A DNA stretch of 64,000 nt from Tianweitania populi (GTDB taxonomy: Bacteria > Pseudomonadota > Alphaproteobacteria > Rhizobiales > Rhizobiaceae): NCBI RefSeq assembly GCF_014652875.1, contig NZ_BMZQ01000001.1, positions 682,001-746,000 of the forward strand, read 5' to 3'. The position numbers were made by a program, and so were the translations under genes. Below, piece by piece: positions 16,757 through 25,502 of this stretch; the first letter of the stretch is position 1; each line of letters starts with the position of its first letter. The notes beneath the pieces were generated by a model. It made no database searches, was not told the DNA's origin, and saw only the letters and a list, made by a program, of their open reading frames with translations.

Positions 16757-17493
16757 TGCCGGTGACGCAGGCTCTGTTCCGCGATGATTCCTATCTCGCG
16801 GAAGCCGATGCGACCGTGCTTGCGGTCACGGATGATGGTGGGATCGTTCTGGATCGCACCATCTTCTACGCGACCTCTGGCGGCCAGCCAGGCGATACTG
16901 GTTCGCTGACGCGCGAGGACGGCACGATGGTGCCGATCGCAACCACGATCACCGGCGAAACCAAGGAAGACATCATCCATGTCCCGGCGGAAGGCACACC
17001 GGCGCTGGAGGTGGGCGATCATGTGCATCTGGCGATCGACATGGAGCGTAGGCTCAAGCTGATGCGCATGCACACGGCCTGCCATCTGCTCACGACCTTC
17101 TGCCAGTTCCCCGTGACTGGTGCTGCCGTGTCGGTGGACGATTCGCGCGTCGATTTCGACATGCAGGGCGAAACCATCACCAAGGAAGAAGCGACGGAAA
17201 AGCTCATGGCGCTGGTGCGCGCCGATCATCCTGTGTTCATCAGGATGATTTCGGAGGAGGAACTCGCCGCCAACCCCTCGTTGGTGAAGTCAAGAAATGT
17301 CCGCCCGCCAACGGGCACCGGACAGATCCGGCTTGTCTGCATCGGCGTGGATGCGAGCATCGACAGCCAGCCTTGCGGCGGCACGCATGTGCGCTCCACA
17401 GGCGAGATCGGTGAAATCCATATCGGCAAGATCGAGAAGAAGGGGCGCGAGAATCGTCGTCTCCGCCTTCGCTTCGGTCCATTGGAAGGATAG
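16756..17493 (+). CDS. Alanyl-tRNA editing protein, AlaX type
   Basis: Free-standing relative of the AlaRS editing domain, which hydrolyses Ser- or Gly-tRNA(Ala). 245 residues. Both zinc-binding pairs are present: HxxxH at 106-110 (MHTACHLL) and CxxxH at 207-211 (CGGTH). The early segment TIFYATSGGQPGDTG is the family signature. It overlaps cysK by one base and lies four bases before sseA, so it is made together with cysteine-metabolism enzymes. Whether it edits only tRNA(Ala) or has a Cys-related role is not readable from sequence. Confidence 0.9.
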   Translation: MPVTQALFRDDSYLAEADATVLAVTDDGGIVLDRTIFYATSGGQPGDTGSLTREDGTMVPIATTITGETKEDIIHVPAEGTPALEVGDHVHLAIDMERRLKLMRMHTACHLLTTFCQFPVTGAAVSVDDSRVDFDMQGETITKEEATEKLMALVRADHPVFIRMISEEELAANPSLVKSRNVRPPTGTGQIRLVCIGVDASIDSQPCGGTHVRSTGEIGEIHIGKIEKKGRENRRLRLRFGPLEG

Positions 17494-17497
17494 GCCT

Positions 17498-18349
17498 ATG
17501 AGCGAACAAGAAAACTTCGTCGTCACGCCGGACTGGCTGCAGGACAATCTCGATACGCCGGGTGTCACGATCATCGACGGGTCCTGGTATTTGCCTGCGC
17601 AGAACCGTGATCCGAAGGCCGAATACGACGCCGCGCACATTCCCGGCGCGGTGTTCTTCGATCACGAGCAGGTGGTCGAGCCATCCAGCAAGCTGCCGCA
17701 TACTTTGCCGTCGCCGGAAGATTTCGCCCGCATCATCGGCACGGCCGGCATTGCCGCAGACGACACGATCATCGTTTATGACGGCCCCGGCCTGTTCACT
17801 GCGCCGCGTGTTTGGTGGATGTTGCGCACCTTCGGTGCCAAGGATGTTCGCATCCTCGAAGGCGGCTTCGACAACTGGAAAGCGGCCGGCCGTCCGGTGA
17901 CGGACGAGCTGACGCCAGTGGCGCCCTGCGTGTTCCATGTCGATCCGCACCCCGAGCGTATCGCGTCTTTCGAAGACATGATGGGCATCGTCGAATCAGG
18001 CGAACGGCAGATCGCCGATGCCCGCCCTGCCGGGCGCTTCACAGGCAAGGACCCCGAGCCGCGCGAAGGCATGCGCAGCGGCCACATGCCCGGGGCGCAC
18101 AGCCTGCCTGCCTTGTCGCTTGCACGTGACGGCAAGCTCCTGCCGGCCGACGAACTGAAGGCGAAAATCGAATCGGCCGGGCTCGATCTGGAAAAGCCGG
18201 TCGTGACGTCCTGCGGCTCCGGCATCACGGCTGCCGTGCTGTTCCTCGCGCTGGAATCACTCGGCAATAAAGACGTCAAACTCTATGATGGCTCTTGGAG
18301 CGAATGGGGTTCGCGTTCAGACACCCCCATCACCACAGCTGAGGCATGA
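17498..18349 (+). CDS. sseA: 3-mercaptopyruvate sulfurtransferase
   Basis: Two rhodanese domains in 283 residues. The N-terminal one begins VTPDWLQDNLDTPGVTIIDG and is catalytically inactive. The C-terminal one carries the active cysteine in VTSCGSGITAAV. The CGSGxTA loop, rather than CRxGxx[R/T], marks mercaptopyruvate over thiosulfate specificity. It moves sulfur from 3-mercaptopyruvate (from cysteine) to acceptors. Four bases after alaX and overlapping the next gene by ATGA. Confidence 0.93.
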   Translation: MSEQENFVVTPDWLQDNLDTPGVTIIDGSWYLPAQNRDPKAEYDAAHIPGAVFFDHEQVVEPSSKLPHTLPSPEDFARIIGTAGIAADDTIIVYDGPGLFTAPRVWWMLRTFGAKDVRILEGGFDNWKAAGRPVTDELTPVAPCVFHVDPHPERIASFEDMMGIVESGERQIADARPAGRFTGKDPEPREGMRSGHMPGAHSLPALSLARDGKLLPADELKAKIESAGLDLEKPVVTSCGSGITAAVLFLALESLGNKDVKLYDGSWSEWGSRSDTPITTAEA

Positions 18350-18918
18350 AGCACTTGTCTCAGGAGGCCCAGGACGCGATCCCGGTTACCGTGACCTTCC
18401 TGGAAATGTTGCGGCCGCCTTCGTCTTACCCGCGCATGCCTGCAAACAAGCAGCTCGCTTTGCTGCGGGCGCGCGACATGCCGCTGCATTATTACCGATA
18501 CCTGATGGATCGCGTCGGCCGCAAATGGCACTGGGTCGCCATGCTTCGGCTGTCGGACGGGGACCTTGAAGCCTATCTGCGGGCGCCGGGCCGCGACATT
18601 CGCGTTGTTTATCTGGACGGCGCACCCGTTGGCTTCTTCGATCTTCATGCACAGGCGCCGGACTTTGTGGATCTCGCCTATTTCGGCATGATGAGCGAGG
18701 CGATCGGGCAGGGGCTTGGACGGTGGTTCCTCGGTGCGGCGATCGAAGCCGCCTGGTCTTATCAGCCCAAGCGCGTGATCGTGCAGACCTGTACGCTTGA
18801 TCATCCCGCGGCCCTGCCGCTTTACCAGAAGCTCGGCTTCAATCCGATCGGCCAGACGGCAAGTGTCATCCAGCCGCTTTCGGAGGCTGAAAGAGCCGCG
18901 GCGATCTTCAGCGCCTGA
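18346..18918 (+). CDS. GNAT family N-acetyltransferase
   Basis: 190 residues. The acetyl-CoA-binding region includes VDLAYFGMMSEAIGQGLGRW (the Q/R-x-x-G-x-G/A loop, here IGQGLG), followed by QTCTLDHPAALPLYQKLGF, the usual GNAT C-terminal strand-helix pair. It overlaps sseA by four bases (ATGA) and ends the cysK operon. The acceptor substrate is unknown. Confidence 0.87.
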   Translation: MKHLSQEAQDAIPVTVTFLEMLRPPSSYPRMPANKQLALLRARDMPLHYYRYLMDRVGRKWHWVAMLRLSDGDLEAYLRAPGRDIRVVYLDGAPVGFFDLHAQAPDFVDLAYFGMMSEAIGQGLGRWFLGAAIEAAWSYQPKRVIVQTCTLDHPAALPLYQKLGFNPIGQTASVIQPLSEAERAAAIFSA

Positions 18919-19023
18919 GGATTGTCTCTGCGGCAACAGCGAAAGCTGCGGGGAACCGCAACAGGTGCTTGACGGCGCGGGGGGTGACACCTATTGAACC
19001 GCCCTGTGCGAGGCGCGCGTTGA

Positions 19024-19097
19024 GGCCTCGTGGCGGAGTGGTTACGCAGAGGACTGCAAATCCTTGCACCCCGGTTCGATTCCGGGCGAGGCCTCCA
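19024..19097 (+). tRNA. tRNA-Cys (GCA)
   Basis: Acceptor stem GGCCTCG/CGAGGCC, anticodon loop CTGCAAA (anticodon GCA), T-loop GTTCGAT, discriminator T as expected for tRNA-Cys, and encoded CCA to 19097. It lies about 100 bases after the cysK-alaX-sseA-GNAT unit. Confidence 0.96.
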
Positions 19098-19166
19098 CCC
19101 GCGGCTCGCACATCTCAGAAATGGCGGATCCGCTTCTTGGACGCCCGAATGTCTGCAAGGTCTGCG

Positions 19167-19841
19167 ATGAGCGTCGATTTCGCTACCCAGCGGTTGAGAA
19201 TGGTGGATGGGCAAGTGCGCACCACCGATGTGACCAGCCTGGAAATCATCGATGCGATGCTCGCCGTGCCGCGCGAGGACTTCGTTCCCGCCCGCAAGCG
19301 CGCACTGTCCTATATCGACGAAGATCTCGAGATTGCACCGGCAATCGGCGGCAATCCGGCGCGTTTCCTGATGGAAGCCTCGCCCTTCGCCAAGATGGTG
19401 CAGATGGCGGACATCCGCGCAAACGACTTCGTTCTGGATGTTGGCACCGGAACTGGCTACAGCGCTGCGATCCTGTCGCGTCTGGCAAGCTCTGTTGTTG
19501 CGCTGGAAAGCGATGCGACCCTTGCCGAGCATGCCACATCGGCCTTGCAGCATCTCGGCTATGATAATGTCGCCGTCGTGACCGGCACCTTGAACGAGGG
19601 CTACCCGTCGCAGGGCCCTTACGACGTCATCGTCGTGGAAGGTTCGGTGGACGAGGTGCCGCAGGTTCTGCTCGATCAGCTGAAAGATCACGGTCGGCTG
19701 GTTGCTGTTGTTGGTCGCGGTAATTCTGGCTCGGCGCGGCTATATGTTCGCGAAGCGAAGGCTGTTTCCGGCAGGCCCGTGTTCAATGCAGCCGTTCAGC
19801 CGCTGCCCGGCTTCGAGAAGCCGAAGGCTTTTCAGTTCTAG
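19167..19841 (+). CDS. pcm: Protein-L-isoaspartate O-methyltransferase family protein
   Basis: SAM-dependent methyltransferase, 224 residues. The start MSVDFATQRLRMVDGQVRTT is the form found in rhizobial Pcm-like proteins that lie upstream of tolC. SAM motif I is VLDVGTGTGYSAAIL, preceded by PSFAKMVQ-like SPFAKMVQMADI. The usual role is repair of isoaspartyl residues. This subgroup is divergent from E. coli Pcm, so the protein-repair activity is inferred. Confidence 0.85.
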   Translation: MSVDFATQRLRMVDGQVRTTDVTSLEIIDAMLAVPREDFVPARKRALSYIDEDLEIAPAIGGNPARFLMEASPFAKMVQMADIRANDFVLDVGTGTGYSAAILSRLASSVVALESDATLAEHATSALQHLGYDNVAVVTGTLNEGYPSQGPYDVIVVEGSVDEVPQVLLDQLKDHGRLVAVVGRGNSGSARLYVREAKAVSGRPVFNAAVQPLPGFEKPKAFQF

Positions 19842-20129
19842 GCGTTTTCAGGTTCAGCTGAGATCGGCCACCGGCGGTTGCAGGTGATCGGCACCTGCAC
19901 TTGCATCTGTGAGATCATTGCACAGCGCTTATGGTAAGGTTCTATGGAACCGTGCCCTTGCTGCAACAACAGCTGCAGCATTTATGATCGAACCCTTAAC
20001 CTCGCTTTGACATTCTTGCGCAACCGCGGGTGGAAGGTATAGCCCTATGCATCGTGGACGACTGCATATTCTGAGTCCATCGTCGGCAGGTCGCGGCCAT
20101 TTGGTCTAGCCGTCAATCAGTGAGGGCGC

Positions 20130-21491
20130 GTGTCTATTTTTTCCAAAAGTTTGTTCGCCGCATTGCTCTCCACGAGCGTGGCATTTTCTTCCGCTGCCTT
20201 CAGCGAGTCCCTGACGGGCGCGCTGGCAAAGGCTTATGAATTTAACTCGCAGCTGAATTCCGCGCGTGCCGGTGTGCGCGTGACGGATGAAGGCGTTGCT
20301 ATTGCAAAGTCCGGTTACCGCCCGGTTGTCGCGGGGTTTTCCAACTACTCTTTGGCCCGCCAGTCGGGGTTTCGCCTGCAGACGGGCGGCTTCGGCGTAT
20401 CGGTGTCTCAGACGCTGTTCGACGGCTTCCAGACCCGGAACAACGTCCGTGCGGCCGAATCGCAGGTGTTCGCCCAGCGCGAAGCCTTGCGCAATTCGGA
20501 AATGAACATTCTGCAGAACGCCGTGACGGCCTATATGGACGTCATTCGCGATCGTCGCGTTGCAGCACTTTTGCAGCAGAACCTGGCCTTCCTTGAGGAG
20601 CAGGTTCGTGCGGCGAACTCCCGCTTCGAAGTAGGCGAGGGTACGCGCACCGACGTGGCGCAGGCTGATGCAACGCGTGCATCGGCAGTTGCCCAGCTCG
20701 CGGCTGCTCGCGCGCAGGCGCTGTCCAGTGCGGCGACCTATCGCCAGGTCATCGGTTCCGAACCAGATGGTTTGACCGCTGCGGCGCCGATCACCAAGCT
20801 TCTGCCATCGACGCTTGATCGTGGCATCTCGACTGCGCTGCTGGTTCATCCGGCAATCAAGTCGAACCTGCATGTGGTTGATGCCACCGAGTTCACCGTT
20901 AAAGCGGCTGAAGGCGCTTTGCTGCCGCAGTTGTCGGCAGAGGGCACGGTTCAGCGCAGCTATCGCGACTCGAGCCCGAGCACGACCCAAGACGGCGAGA
21001 CCGATGCGGCCAGCGTCGGATTGCAGCTGAACATCCCGATCTATAACGGCGGCCGCACTTCCGCGACCGTTCGGCGGAACAAGGAGCAGGTCGGTCAGGC
21101 ACGCATCGACGTCGATGTCAGCCGCGACCAGGTTCGTCAGGCCGTGACGGCTGCATGGACGCAGTACATCGCGGCTCAGCAGTCGATTGCCGCCAACCGC
21201 GAACTGGTGTCTGCGGCGCAGCTCGCTTTGTCCGGCGTTCAGGAAGAGCTGAATGTCGGTCAGCGCACAACGCTCGACGTGCTGGATCAGCAGGCCGACG
21301 TGATCACCGCGCAGGTCAATCTCGCGAATTCCGAGCGTGACGCCGTGGTGGCGAGCTACGCAATTCTCAGCGCCACCGGTCAGCTGTTTGCTGACAAGCT
21401 CGGCCTGAAGGTCGCAGCGCACGATCCCAAAGAGCACTACAATGCTGTGAAGGATAAGTGGTTCGGTTTGCGCACGCCGGACGGGCGCTAA
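20130..21491 (+). CDS. tolC: TolC family outer-membrane efflux channel
   Basis: 453 residues starting at GTG with GAGGG upstream. A signal peptide covers about residues 1-27. Two OEP repeats follow; each long helix pair has the family hallmark (VGEGTRTDVAQADATR and LNVGQRTTLDVLDQQADV), and SVGLQLNIPIYNGGR marks the second strand pair. It forms the trimeric outer-membrane exit duct for RND, MFS or type I secretion pumps, none of which are encoded here. The 288-base gap before it holds no gene that I can see. Confidence 0.94.
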   Translation: MSIFSKSLFAALLSTSVAFSSAAFSESLTGALAKAYEFNSQLNSARAGVRVTDEGVAIAKSGYRPVVAGFSNYSLARQSGFRLQTGGFGVSVSQTLFDGFQTRNNVRAAESQVFAQREALRNSEMNILQNAVTAYMDVIRDRRVAALLQQNLAFLEEQVRAANSRFEVGEGTRTDVAQADATRASAVAQLAAARAQALSSAATYRQVIGSEPDGLTAAAPITKLLPSTLDRGISTALLVHPAIKSNLHVVDATEFTVKAAEGALLPQLSAEGTVQRSYRDSSPSTTQDGETDAASVGLQLNIPIYNGGRTSATVRRNKEQVGQARIDVDVSRDQVRQAVTAAWTQYIAAQQSIAANRELVSAAQLALSGVQEELNVGQRTTLDVLDQQADVITAQVNLANSERDAVVASYAILSATGQLFADKLGLKVAAHDPKEHYNAVKDKWFGLRTPDGR

Positions 21492-21510
21492 GCCGGACCT
21501 TAAGCCGTGG

Positions 21511-21544
21511 GACTTGCGCGCAAATGCTGTGCGCAAGTCTCTTC
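21511..21544 (+). terminator. Probable terminator after tolC
   Basis: Perfect arms GACTTGCGC (21511-21519) and GCGCAAGTC (21531-21539) with an 11-base loop, followed by the short pyrimidine run TCTTC. It lies 20 bases after the tolC stop. Confidence 0.65.
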
Positions 21545-21646
21545 ATCCCGGTTTCGGGATTCACCGTTTCTTGAGGTTCGTTTACGCTCAACCCATTGAT
21601 TCGGTGGCCTGGTTGCTGCCGATTGCGATGAGGCGGCGGTGTGACC

Positions 21647-22363
21647 ATGGCGCAAGCAAACAGTGTTCAGCGTGAACCCTCCATGGAGGAGATTCTCGCC
21701 TCCATTCGCAGGATTATTGAAGACAGCGATACTGCGCGCCCTGCCAATGATGGGGCAGTGGCGGAGACTGCTGCGCCCTCCGAACCAGCCGAAGTTGCTG
21801 ATATCGAGACGATGCGGCTTGGTGTGCGCGAGGCAGCGTCCCAGCCGCGTCCGGCACCCCAGATCGATCATGCCGCTATCGAACAAGCAAGCCTGCTGCG
21901 CGACCGTCGCATCGCCGAGGAACTTCGTCCGAGCCTTGCCGCGGTTCCGCTTTCGGCGCGTGTAGCGGCCGAGCCGGCTGCAGTCGCGCCATCGCCTGCC
22001 GCACCGGCCGCCGAACCAGTTGCATCCGAGCCAACCAGCGCGAGCGCCGAACCTGCCATCCAACAGGATCCCATGCTGACCTTTGAGGATCTGCTCGAAG
22101 ACGAGATGAATGCAGCGCCGGAGGCTGCGCCTGTCAGCCCGCTGCCTTCCATCATTTCCGACCGAACCGGCCGCCAGGTTGCCGCAGCTTTCGGGGAACT
22201 GTCGGAAGCCTTTGCGGCGACGCGGCAGAAGAGCTTCGACGAAATGGCGGAAGCCATGCTGCGTCCAATGCTGACGGATTGGCTCGACAACAATCTGCCG
22301 ACCTTGGTGGAGCGCCTTGTGCGCGAAGAGATCGAGCGGATCGCCAGGGGTCCGGCTCGCTGA
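21647..22363 (+). CDS. PopZ-family (DUF2497) polar organising protein
   Basis: 238 residues in the three-part plan of PopZ. A conserved N-terminal helix PSMEEILASIRRIIED comes first, then a long Pro/Ala/Glu-rich disordered middle (residues about 30-165), then a conserved C-terminal helical block (LRPMLTDWLDNNLPTLVERL). In Caulobacter and Agrobacterium such proteins form a polar matrix that anchors chromosome origins through ParB and recruits cell-cycle factors. A GTG two codons earlier (21641) is an alternative start. It lies between tolC and valS. Confidence 0.85.
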   Translation: MAQANSVQREPSMEEILASIRRIIEDSDTARPANDGAVAETAAPSEPAEVADIETMRLGVREAASQPRPAPQIDHAAIEQASLLRDRRIAEELRPSLAAVPLSARVAAEPAAVAPSPAAPAAEPVASEPTSASAEPAIQQDPMLTFEDLLEDEMNAAPEAAPVSPLPSIISDRTGRQVAAAFGELSEAFAATRQKSFDEMAEAMLRPMLTDWLDNNLPTLVERLVREEIERIARGPAR

Positions 22364-22394
22364 AGCGCTGGGCGGTCGAAAATTCCACCGTTGG

Positions 22395-22423
22395 TTGACT
22401 TGGCTGAAAGCTTGGCGTTTTAA
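22395..22423 (+). promoter_or_regulatory. Predicted promoter of valS
   Basis: TTGACT (22395-22400), a 17-base spacer, then TTTTAA (22418-22423). It lies in the gap between the PopZ-family gene and valS, about 60 bases before the valS start. Confidence 0.5.
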
Positions 22424-22484
22424 CCGACGCCAAGATCAGCGGCCGTCAGGCGCGCTGCGTTGATTCAGCAGGTTCGGTAATCCC

Positions 22485-25388
22485 ATGCTAGAGAAAACCT
22501 ACGACTCGAAGTCCGTCGAGCCGCGCATCGCGAAACTTTGGCAGGAAGCGGATGCGTTCCGCGCTGGCGCGGGCGCGAGTGAAGGCGCCGAGCCTTTTAC
22601 CATCGTCATTCCACCGCCCAACGTCACCGGCTCGCTCCATATGGGGCACGCGCTCAACAACACGCTGCAGGACATCATGGTCCGCTTCGAGCGCATGCGC
22701 GGCAAGAATGTGCTGTGGCAGCCGGGCATGGATCATGCCGGCATCGCGACGCAGATGGTGGTGGAGCGCAAGCTGGCCGCTGAGGGACAGCCAAGCCGCC
22801 GCGAGCTTGGCCGCGACGCCTTCATCGACAAGGTCTGGGAATGGAAGGATGAGTCCGGCGGGCTGATCTTCAACCAGCTTCGCCGTCTAGGCGCCTCCTG
22901 CGACTGGTCGCGCGAGCGCTTCACCATGGATGAAGGCCTGTCGCGCGCCGTCGTTGAAGTGTTCGTCTCGCTCTACAAGGACAACTTGATCTATCGCGGC
23001 AAGCGGCTGGTCAACTGGGACCCGAAGTTCGAAACCGCGATCTCCGACCTTGAGGTGGAGAACCGCGAAGCCGACGGCCATATGTGGCACTTCAAGTATC
23101 CGCTGGCCGGCGGCGAGACCTACACCTATGTCGAGAAGGACGCCGACGGGGTCGTCTTGCTGACCGAAGAGCGCAACTACATCGCGATCGCGACTACGCG
23201 TCCGGAAACCATGCTGGGCGATGGCGCCGTGGCCGTGCATCCGTCGGATGAGCGCTATGCGTCGATCGTCGGCAAGCTGTGCGAGATCCCGGTCGGCCCG
23301 AAGGAACATCGCCGTCTGATCCCGATCATCGCCGATGAATATCCCGATCCCACCTTCGGCTCGGGTGCGGTGAAGATCACCGGGGCGCACGACTTCAACG
23401 ATTACCAGGTCGCCAAGCGCAACGACATTCCGCTGTACCGTCTGATGGACGGCCAGGCACAAATGCGCGCCGATGGCGAGGAGTACGCACGCGAATCGCA
23501 GCGCGCGATGGAAATCGCGCGTTCCGGCGAGCTGCCGAGCGAGTCGGAAGTCGACGGCATCAATCTCGTGCCGGAAGAGTATCGCGGTCTGGATCGCTAC
23601 GAGGCCCGCAAGCGCATCGTCGATGCCATCAATGCCGACGGTCTGGCCGTGACGCGGCTCGATGAGGAAGGGAATGCCGTTCCTTATGTCGAGGCCAAGA
23701 AGATCATGCAGCCGTTCGGCGACCGCTCCGGCGTCGTGATCGAACCGATGCTGACCGACCAGTGGTTCGCCGACGCCAAAACCCTTGCGGAACCTGCCAT
23801 CGCGTCGGTGCGCGAGGGTCGCACCAACTTCGTGCCGAAGAACTGGGAAAAGACCTATTTCGACTGGATGGAAAACATCCAGCCCTGGTGCATCTCGCGC
23901 CAGCTTTGGTGGGGTCACCAGATCCCGGCCTGGTATGGTCCCGATGGCACGGTCTTCGTCGAGAAGGACGAGGAAGCGGCGCTCGATGCGGCGGTTCAGC
24001 ACTACCTCGCGCATGAAGGTCCATGGAAGGCCTGGGTGCAGGAGCGTCTTGAGAATGCGGAGCCAGGCTCGATCCTGACCCGCGACGAGGACGTTCTCGA
24101 CACTTGGTTCTCGTCGGCCCTTTGGCCGTTCTCCACGCTTGGCTGGCCGGACGACACGCCGGAACTCGCAAAGCACTACCAGACCGACGTTCTCGTGACC
24201 GGCTTCGACATCATTTTCTTCTGGGTCGCCCGGATGATGATGATGGGTCTTCACTTCATGGATGAAGAGCCGTTCCACACGGTCTATGTTCATGCGCTGG
24301 TTCGCGATAAGAACGGCGCGAAGATGTCGAAGTCCAAGGGCAACGTCATCGATCCGCTCGAACTGATCGACGAATACGGTGCGGATGCGCTGCGCTTCAC
24401 GCTGGCGATCATGGCCGCGCAGGGACGCGACGTGAAGCTCGATCCGGCACGTATCGCCGGCTATCGCAACTTCGGCACCAAGCTGTGGAACGCGACGCGC
24501 TTTGCCGACATGAACGGCGCCAAGCGCAACGACGCGTTTTGGCTGGCCGACGCCAAGCTGCCGGTTAACCGCTGGATCCTGACCGAGCTGACCCGCACGT
24601 CGCGCGAGATCACCGATGCGATCGAAACCTACCGCTTCAACGAGGCGGCCGGTTCGGCCTATCGCTTTGTCTGGAACCAGTTCTGCGATTGGTACCTCGA
24701 ACTGTTGAAGCCGGTCTTCATGGGTGAAGACGAAGCGGCCAAGGCGGAAAGCCAGGCGGTTGCGGCCTTCGTGCTGGACGAGATCTACAAGCTGCTGCAT
24801 CCGTTCATGCCGTTTATGACAGAAGAGCTGTGGGCGCATACGGCGCGTGAGACAGAGCGCTCGACGCTGTTGTGCCATGCGGAATGGCCGGCTCCGTCCT
24901 TCGAAGACGCGGATGCTGCCGCCGACGTGAACTGGCTGATCGATCTGGTGAGCGGCATCCGTTCGGTGCGCTCGGAGATGAACGTGCCGGCAGGCGCTAC
25001 GGCACCGATCGCCGTGGTGGATGCTTCGGCTGAAACCAAGGCTCGTTTTGCGCGGCATGAGAGTGCGGTGAAGCGGCTGGCCCGCGTCAGTGACTTCGCA
25101 TTTGCCGACACCGCGCCGGGGCAGTCCGCTCAGTTGGTGCTCGGCGAAGCCACGATCTGTCTGCCGCTGGGCAGCCTGATCGATGTCGGCGCCGAAACCG
25201 CTCGCCTGACCAAGGAGATCGGCAAGGCAACCGCCGAGATCGAGCGCATCGACAAGAAGCTGTCCAACGAGAAATTCGTCGCCAATGCGCGCGAAGATGT
25301 CGTGGAAGCCGAGCGCGAAAAGAAGGCGACCCTCACGCAGGACGTGGAAAAGTTGACCGCGGCCCTTCAAAGGGTCCAAAACACCTGA
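22485..25388 (+). CDS. valS: Valyl-tRNA synthetase
   Basis: Charges tRNA-Val. 967 residues. The class I signatures are PPNVTGSLHMGHALNNT (HIGH variant HMGH) near residue 50 and KMSKSKGN near residue 613. Between them lies the CP1 editing domain (with ATTRPETMLGDGAVAVHP). The anticodon-binding domain and a C-terminal coiled coil (about residues 900-965, rich in Glu/Lys/Leu) that contacts tRNA are present, so the protein is complete. Confidence 0.97.
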   Translation: MLEKTYDSKSVEPRIAKLWQEADAFRAGAGASEGAEPFTIVIPPPNVTGSLHMGHALNNTLQDIMVRFERMRGKNVLWQPGMDHAGIATQMVVERKLAAEGQPSRRELGRDAFIDKVWEWKDESGGLIFNQLRRLGASCDWSRERFTMDEGLSRAVVEVFVSLYKDNLIYRGKRLVNWDPKFETAISDLEVENREADGHMWHFKYPLAGGETYTYVEKDADGVVLLTEERNYIAIATTRPETMLGDGAVAVHPSDERYASIVGKLCEIPVGPKEHRRLIPIIADEYPDPTFGSGAVKITGAHDFNDYQVAKRNDIPLYRLMDGQAQMRADGEEYARESQRAMEIARSGELPSESEVDGINLVPEEYRGLDRYEARKRIVDAINADGLAVTRLDEEGNAVPYVEAKKIMQPFGDRSGVVIEPMLTDQWFADAKTLAEPAIASVREGRTNFVPKNWEKTYFDWMENIQPWCISRQLWWGHQIPAWYGPDGTVFVEKDEEAALDAAVQHYLAHEGPWKAWVQERLENAEPGSILTRDEDVLDTWFSSALWPFSTLGWPDDTPELAKHYQTDVLVTGFDIIFFWVARMMMMGLHFMDEEPFHTVYVHALVRDKNGAKMSKSKGNVIDPLELIDEYGADALRFTLAIMAAQGRDVKLDPARIAGYRNFGTKLWNATRFADMNGAKRNDAFWLADAKLPVNRWILTELTRTSREITDAIETYRFNEAAGSAYRFVWNQFCDWYLELLKPVFMGEDEAAKAESQAVAAFVLDEIYKLLHPFMPFMTEELWAHTARETERSTLLCHAEWPAPSFEDADAAADVNWLIDLVSGIRSVRSEMNVPAGATAPIAVVDASAETKARFARHESAVKRLARVSDFAFADTAPGQSAQLVLGEATICLPLGSLIDVGAETARLTKEIGKATAEIERIDKKLSNEKFVANAREDVVEAEREKKATLTQDVEKLTAALQRVQNT

Positions 25389-25502
25389 GCCGCATGATGA
25401 AGTTGCGGGCATTTGGCACGCGACTTCATCAAATCGCCCTTAAGTCATGCGAGCGCCCTTCAGACCTCGGAGGCGGGGTCGCTAAAAAGACGGACCTAGA
25501 CC

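Noticed and set aside
22887-25412. 841-codon open frame antisense to valS
   Set aside because: Same cause: codon bias in valS leaves the opposite frame without stops. No recognisable domain.
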